10,856 bases of DNA from JAJFUE01 sp039683515 (GTDB lineage Bacteria > Sumerlaeota > Sumerlaeia > MVZB01). This document shows positions 7,262 through 10,856 of this stretch, piece after piece (position 1 is the stretch's first letter; each line of letters begins with the position of its first letter). The notes beneath the pieces are model-generated. The model was not told the origin of the DNA. It saw only the letters and a program-made list of their open reading frames with translations, and searched no databases. Position numbers and translations under genes: made by a program. The DNA is taken from assembly GCA_039683515.1 (NCBI GenBank), contig JBDKRG010000007.1:1-10856 (forward strand), given 5' to 3'.

Positions 7262-7278
7262 AGCGAGTTCTGTGCCAG
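7262..7278 (-). promoter_or_regulatory. Sigma-54 (RpoN) -24/-12 promoter of the PEP-CTERM gene
   Basis: The minus strand reads CTGGCACAGAACTCGCT. The consensus YTGGCACGRNNNTTGCW is matched at every fixed position except two (A for G after the GGCAC block, C for the first T of TTGC), with exact GG-GC spacing. The predicted start is near 7252, giving a leader of about 40 bases. No comparable sigma-70 boxes are evident there. Confidence 0.68.
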
Positions 7279-7325
7279 CAGTCGGTGATTACGTAACTCC
7301 AATAAAATCACTGAATCTGCTGGCA
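7273..7325. repeat. Nested inverted repeat overlapping the -24 promoter element
   Basis: TGCCAGCAG (7273-7281) and CTGCTGGCA (7317-7325) form a perfect 9-bp inverted repeat. Nested inside are GTGATT (7285-7290) and AATCAC (7306-7311). The centre contains the palindrome TTACGTAA. The left arm includes the -24 GG of the sigma-54 promoter. It could be an operator or a cruciform-forming site. Confidence 0.55.
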
Positions 7326-7666
7326 AAATAACCTTGTGTTAACATTTCCAAGACCCTGGATGAACATCTCTGCATGTACCGTTGCAAATGGATGCATCTT
7401 TTTTGGCCGCGCCGGCACCAGGGGGCGACTACGAGCCTGTAAATAAACAGGATCAGGTTGGCCGCGGAAACGGCTGCAAGAAGGCCGGGAGCCTCACGAG
7501 AGCGGTAGAAGCCCACCAACGGCGAGGCGCCGGGCCGAAAGGACCAAAGGGACAAAAGGGACTAAAAAGGTTTGGTGGTTAGCCGAAGCTGTGGCGGAAT
7601 GGATTGCGGATTTGGAAACTTTCGCGGGGGGGGGCGTGGGTGCGTTCAAAAATTACACATTTAATT
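7326..7666. other. Gene-free stretch upstream of the PEP-CTERM promoter
   Basis: No convincing gene or RNA is seen. An 88-codon minus-strand frame (7555-7289) starts at TTG inside a repeat, runs over the promoter and has no family match. The stretch holds an AAAGGGACA-type repeat (7538-7570), a small hairpin CCTGT/ACAGG (7436-7451), an inverted TGCAT/ATGCA pair near 7372-7397 that could be an activator site, and a G9 run near 7626. Confidence 0.45.
7538..7570. repeat. Short-unit repeat based on AAAGGGACA
   Basis: Three to four imperfect units of 8-10 bases: AAAGGACC, AAAGGGACA, AAAGGGACTA, AAAAGG. It is another of the simple-repeat types scattered through this window. Confidence 0.55.
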
Positions 7667-7719
7667 CAGTTTCTAGTTCTCTAGTTTCTAGTTTCTAGTT
7701 CGGAAATCTTGGCTGGGCG
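7667..7719 (-). repeat. Dispersed repeat copy C: GC-rich head with heptamer tail
   Basis: A heptamer tract of TTTCTAG type (7667-7700) is followed by cggaaatcttggctgggcg (7701-7719), 17 of 19 bases identical to the head of copy B. It lies about 7 kb from copies A and B, just downstream of hisB. On the minus strand the order is again head then tail. Confidence 0.6.
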
Positions 7720-7746
7720 CAAAGCGCATGGCTGATGGGATAGGGG

Positions 7747-8340
7747 TTACAGCTTGCCCTTGGTCGACAGGACGCCGGCGATCGACGGGTCGCGGCGGAC
7801 CGATTCGGCCAGCGCCCGCGCCAGGGCCTTGAACATCGCCTCGATGATGTGGTGGGCGTTGCGGCCGTCGTGAAGGATCATGTGCAGCGTCAGGCCGGCG
7901 TTCATCGCCACGGCGCGGAAGAAATCCTCGGCCAGCTCGATGTCGAACTCGCCGACCTTGCCCTTGGGCATCTTCGCCTTCCACGCCAGGTAGGGGCGGC
8001 CGCAGAAGTCGAGGACGCACTCGGCCAGCGTCTCCTCCATCGGGACGGACGACCGGCCGAAGCGGGCCATGCCGGCCTTGTCGCCGGCGGCGTCCTTGAG
8101 CGCCTGCCCGAGGACGATGCCGAGGTCCTCGACGAGGTGGTGGGCATCCACGTGCAGGTCGCCGGTGGCCTTGACCTCGAGGTCGAAGCGGCCGTGGCGC
8201 GCCAGCAGCTCGAGCATGTGGTCCATGAACCCGAGGCCGACGGAGCCCTTGTAGGCGCCGGAGCCGTCGAGGGAAAGGATCATGCTGATCTGGGTTTCGC
8301 GCGTGTTGCGCTCGACTGAAGCGGTGCGGGCCTTGGTCAT
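7747..8340 (-). CDS. hisB: Imidazoleglycerol-phosphate dehydratase HisB
   Basis: This 197-residue cytoplasmic enzyme converts imidazole-glycerol phosphate to imidazole-acetol phosphate in histidine synthesis. Length and sequence fit the monofunctional dehydratase, without the phosphatase domain of E. coli HisB. The two metal-binding motifs are intact: HHLVED (67-72) and HHIIEA (163-168). Other landmarks are RNTRETQI (11-18), GFMDHML (38-44), RFGRSSVPMEET (93-104) and the C-terminal STKGKL. AAGGGGAA (8347-8354) lies 6 bases before the ATG, which fixes the start. It follows hppA by 64 bases on the same strand and is probably co-transcribed with it. The spacer contains a degenerate hexamer repeat that ends next to the ribosome binding site. 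No other his gene is in the window, and no terminator was recognised after it. Confidence 0.96.
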   Translation of the reverse strand: MTKARTASVERNTRETQISMILSLDGSGAYKGSVGLGFMDHMLELLARHGRFDLEVKATGDLHVDAHHLVEDLGIVLGQALKDAAGDKAGMARFGRSSVPMEETLAECVLDFCGRPYLAWKAKMPKGKVGEFDIELAEDFFRAVAMNAGLTLHMILHDGRNAHHIIEAMFKALARALAESVRRDPSIAGVLSTKGKL

Positions 8341-8355
8341 GGATGATTCCCCTTC

Positions 8356-8385
8356 GTGCTCGTAATCGTAAACGGAATCGTGATC
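8356..8385 (-). repeat. Degenerate hexamer tract in the hppA-hisB spacer
   Basis: On the plus strand: GTGCTC, GTAATC, GTAAAC, GGAATC, GTGATC. On the minus strand this gives degenerate GATTAC-like units ending in GATTAC-GAGCAC, inverted relative to the tracts at 6367 and 10669. It ends one base before the hisB ribosome binding site. Confidence 0.6.
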
Positions 8386-8404
8386 GAATCAAGCAGTTTT
8401 TCGT

Positions 8405-10465
8405 TTATTCGCCGATCGCCCGAAGCAGCGGGGCGATGATCAGCGCGACGACCGCCATGGTCTTGATGAGCGTGTTGATGGCCGGGGCGACGGCGTCCTT
8501 GAGCGGGTCGCCGACGATGTCGCCGACCACGGCGCCGCCGTGGGCGGGCGAGCCCTTGCCGCCGAAGACGCCGTCTTCAATGTAGCGCTTGGCGCTGCTG
8601 AGCGAGACCCCCGCATTGGCCGACGCGGCCCCGAGCATCAGCCCGCCGATCGCCGCGCCGGCCAGCAGGCCGGTCAGCATCTCCGCGCCGAATGCAAACC
8701 CGACGATGATCGGCAGCGCGAGAGCGAACAGAGTCGGCGTCAGCATGCCGCGGATCGCGTGGCGGGCGGCCAGATGGATGCACTGCGAGCTGTCGGGCTG
8801 GCCCTTGCCGTCGAGGATGCCGGGGATTTCGCTCATCTGGCGGCGGACCTCGGCGATCACGTCGGCGGCGGCGCGACTGATGGCGCCCATGATCGTCGCG
8901 CCGGCGAAAAACGGGGTCGCCCCGCCGACGATCAGGCCGGCAACCAGCCGGGGGCTGAGGATCGTGAGCTGGTCGACGTCGACGCGCGCGGCGCGGATGA
9001 ACGCGGCCAGGAGGACGAACGTCACGAGCGCGGAGGCCCCGTTGGCGAACCCCTTGGCCAGGGCGGTCGTCGTGTTGCCGACCATGTCGAGCAGGTCGGT
9101 GATCTCGCGCACCGAGCGGTCGAGGTGGGCGAGGCCGGCGATCCCGCCCGAATTTTCCGCGATGGGGCCGAAGCCGTTCATCGAGATGACCATGCCGGAG
9201 GTGGCGAGCATGCCGACGGCCGCCAGGGCGATGCCGAAGGCCCCCGCCTGGTCATAGGCGATCCAGATCGCCGCGGCGATCACGACGGCCGGCAGGGCGC
9301 AGCTGAGCATGCCGGCGCGCAGGCCTTCGATCGTCGCCATCGCCGAGCCGAACTGGCTGCTCGCCGCGATGCGCCGGGTGGTCCGGCAGCGGCCCGACGC
9401 GAAGATATCCGTCCCGATCCCGATGATCGCGCCGGCGAGGATGCCGGTGAGCGTCGCGGCGACCATGACTTTCTTGTCGAAGAACGGGCGGGCCGCCGTC
9501 CAGGAGCCGCCGACGGCCCAGATGATCGCGACGGCGGCGACGGTGAACAGCATGACGCCGGCGCTGACGCCGAACAGCAGGGCCTTGCGCGGATCGTGCC
9601 GGGCGAACAGGCGGACGAAGAAGATGCCGACGATCGAACAGACGACGCCGGCCGTCGCCAGCAGGATCGGTATCGAAGAAAGCGCGAGGTTGGAGCGGAG
9701 GGTCGCGGCGATCGACAGCGCGGCGATCAGGGCCACGATGAACGAGTGCATCATGTCGCTGCCGAAGCCGGCGATGTCGCCGAGGTTGTCGCCGAGGTGG
9801 TCGGCGATCGTCGCGGGGTTGCGCAGGTCGTTGTCGGGGATCTCGGGATCGAGCACGCTGACGACGTCCGCGCCGACATCGGCCCCCTTGGAGAAAATGC
9901 CGCTGGCGAACTGCGCCAGCAGCGCCACGAGCGAGGCGCCCAGCGCGTAGCCGCCGAGGATCGACATCGAGGTCTGCGGGCGCTCCTCGATCCAGAACAG
10001 GCGCCAGACGAGGCAGAAGCCGAGAAGGGCCAGGCCGGTGGCGGTCAGGCCCATCACCGCGCCGCCGTTCATGGCCACGAGGAGCGAACCCTTGACGCCG
10101 CCGACGCGGGCGGCCTCGGCGGCGCGGCTGTTCGACCGCGTCGCGACCCACGTCCCGATCAACCCCGCCGCCGCCGTGACGGCGACGCCGATCAGGAACG
10201 CAAACCCGATGAGGCGGTTGAATCCGCTGCGCGGCCAGAAGACGGCCGCCACCCACGTGAGGACGAAGATCGCCGCGGCCAAGACGAGAAGGTGGACGAG
10301 GATGCGCCCCAGGAACGTCCGCGCGCCGGCCTGGATGGCCGTCGAGATCTCGGTCATGGTCGCATTGCCGGCGGGGCGCTTGAAGATGTCGCGCATCAGC
10401 AGGGCGACCACAATCAACGCCAGGACGCCCCCGGCCAACGGACCCAATATGTAATAGCCACCCAT
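8405..10465 (-). CDS. hppA: Divergent membrane-bound ion-translocating pyrophosphatase
   Basis: This is a 686-residue polytopic membrane protein of the M-PPase family, which couples pyrophosphate hydrolysis to H+ or Na+ pumping. Length is normal and about 16 hydrophobic segments are visible. Conserved landmarks include GIFSKGADVGAD (189-200), RNPATIADHLGDNLGD (215-230), FGPIAENSGGIA (432-443), GNTT (463-466) and VGDIVGDPLKD (647-657). Compared by eye with mung bean H+-PPase, Lys250, Asp253, Asp257, Asp279, Asp283, Asp287, Asn534, Asp723, Asp727, Lys730, Asp731 and Lys742 are kept. The changes are Arg242 to Gln185, Lys261 to Val204, Glu268 to Asp211, Asp507 to Glu437 and Asp691 to Ser623, and no gate Glu is seen at the usual positions. 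It may therefore belong to a divergent subfamily, and the pumped ion cannot be assigned. GGGAG lies 13 bases before ATG 10465, a weak spacing. hisB follows. Confidence 0.9.
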   Translation of the reverse strand: MGGYYILGPLAGGVLALIVVALLMRDIFKRPAGNATMTEISTAIQAGARTFLGRILVHLLVLAAAIFVLTWVAAVFWPRSGFNRLIGFAFLIGVAVTAAAGLIGTWVATRSNSRAAEAARVGGVKGSLLVAMNGGAVMGLTATGLALLGFCLVWRLFWIEERPQTSMSILGGYALGASLVALLAQFASGIFSKGADVGADVVSVLDPEIPDNDLRNPATIADHLGDNLGDIAGFGSDMMHSFIVALIAALSIAATLRSNLALSSIPILLATAGVVCSIVGIFFVRLFARHDPRKALLFGVSAGVMLFTVAAVAIIWAVGGSWTAARPFFDKKVMVAATLTGILAGAIIGIGTDIFASGRCRTTRRIAASSQFGSAMATIEGLRAGMLSCALPAVVIAAAIWIAYDQAGAFGIALAAVGMLATSGMVISMNGFGPIAENSGGIAGLAHLDRSVREITDLLDMVGNTTTALAKGFANGASALVTFVLLAAFIRAARVDVDQLTILSPRLVAGLIVGGATPFFAGATIMGAISRAAADVIAEVRRQMSEIPGILDGKGQPDSSQCIHLAARHAIRGMLTPTLFALALPIIVGFAFGAEMLTGLLAGAAIGGLMLGAASANAGVSLSSAKRYIEDGVFGGKGSPAHGGAVVGDIVGDPLKDAVAPAINTLIKTMAVVALIIAPLLRAIGE

Positions 10466-10507
10466 GTTTCGAATTCAACTCCCACTTGAGCCACAATCCG
10501 CCCGCAA

Positions 10508-10538
10508 AAAAAACGCCGAGGCGAATGGCTCGAGCGGC
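10508..10538 (-). terminator. Terminator-like hairpin in the hppA leader (possible attenuator)
   Basis: On the minus strand CGCTCGAG (10538-10531) pairs with CTCGGCG (10522-10516), a 7-bp stem with one bulged T and an 8-base loop, followed at once by T8 (10515-10508). It lies 42 bases before the hppA ATG. It could end transcription arriving from the right or attenuate hppA. Confidence 0.45.
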
Positions 10539-10668
10539 ACGTTTTCAAGGCAGCCTATCATCGCTCATGGCGCATCCAAGCGCAATATGGATTGAATGGA
10601 GGGGGGCGGCGGAGCTCCGGGGGGGGGCTCCGGGGTGGGGAGTTCGCGGAGAGGAATGGGGTTGATTC
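10539..10668. other. Gene-free stretch with clustered G runs
   Basis: No gene is seen. G runs at 10601-10606, 10619-10627, 10632-10635 and 10637-10640 on the plus strand could form a quadruplex on the template strand of the hppA leader. The 10827-10558 minus-strand frame is translated repeat and is not a gene. Confidence 0.4.
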
Positions 10669-10752
10669 GATTACGATTACGATTACGATTACGATTACGA
10701 TTGCGATTGCGATTACGATTACGATTACGAGCACGAGCACGAGCACGAGCAC
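10669..10752 (+). repeat. Hexamer array of 14 perfect units (GATTAC/GATTGC/GAGCAC)
   Basis: Fourteen hexamers without interruption: GATTAC x5, GATTGC x2, GATTAC x3, GAGCAC x4. The variants are grouped in blocks, as expected from local expansion. Confidence 0.9.
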
Positions 10753-10856
10753 GACGCACCGGCCTTTGCCGAGGCTTCGGCTGGCAAGACGATTACGATT
10801 ACGAGCACGAGCACGAGCACGACGCACCGGCCTTTGCCGAGGCTTCGGCTGGCAAG
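10723..10856 (+). repeat. Compound minisatellite, 68-bp period, running off the window
   Basis: A 36-base GC-rich segment starting gacgcaccggcctttgcc occurs at 10753-10788 and 10821-10856, identical in both copies. Between them are AC, GATTAC x2 and GAGCAC x3. The segment contains a 5-bp hairpin GCCGA/TCGGC. On the minus strand this is a GC-rich head followed by GTGCTC and GTAATC units. More copies may lie beyond the edge. Confidence 0.85.

Noticed and set aside
7289..7555. An 88-codon minus-strand frame with one hydrophobic stretch (LLAAVSAANLILFIYRLVV)
   Set aside because: It starts at TTG within a short-unit repeat, lacks a clear ribosome binding site and runs across the sigma-54 promoter region. 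A decayed membrane protein remains possible.
8540..10489. A 649-codon plus-strand frame antisense to hppA
   Set aside because: Its composition is highly charged and repetitive (Arg, Asp, Gly, Glu), the usual shadow of a hydrophobic GC-rich membrane gene.
10558..10827. A minus-strand frame encoding Val-Ile and Arg-Asn alternations
   Set aside because: It is translated hexamer repeat with no coding signal.
10669..10856. A CRISPR array
   Set aside because: The unit is 6 bases, the longer segment recurs only twice with hexamers and not unique spacers between, and no cas gene is present.

Overview
This is a GC-rich bacterial window with five substantial genes, one very small gene, one gene start cut off by the left edge, and an unusual amount of intergenic simple-sequence repeat. 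The PEP-CTERM surface protein, its sigma-54-type promoter and the hexamer/heptamer intergenic repeats suggest a Planctomycetota-like or other PVC-type bacterium (Phycisphaerae or Kiritimatiellota would fit). No rRNA or marker gene fixes the taxonomy, so this is inference.

Layout. Bases 1-363 hold the start of a minus-strand gene of unknown function and a tandem duplicate of that start, each followed by a short dispersed repeat. Bases 593-3604 (+) encode a 1003-residue fused MFS-type membrane/spermidine-synthase-like protein with a C-terminal TPR-like tail and an apparent extra module inserted in its Rossmann domain. Facing it on the minus strand are a 45-residue, very basic, proline-rich protein (3620-3757) and hrpB (3776-6292), 18 bases apart and probably co-transcribed. 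A PEP-CTERM protein gene (6520-7209, minus) has its own intrinsic terminator and a good -24/-12 promoter, so it looks like a single-gene transcription unit. Bases 7326-7666 show no convincing gene. The last unit is hppA (10465 to 8405) followed by hisB (8340 to 7747), both minus and 64 bases apart. A possible terminator or attenuator lies in the hppA leader, and a compound minisatellite runs off the right edge.

The genes do not form one obvious pathway. The hppA-hisB pair links pyrophosphate hydrolysis with histidine synthesis, whose first step releases pyrophosphate, but this may be coincidental. The points most worth follow-up are the divergent residues of the membrane pyrophosphatase, the inserted module in the spermidine-synthase-like protein, the overlooked small basic gene beside hrpB, the sigma-54 control of the PEP-CTERM gene, and the repeat families that pair a GC-rich head with a short-unit tail. 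Residue comparisons with known families were made by eye from memory; no database search was run.
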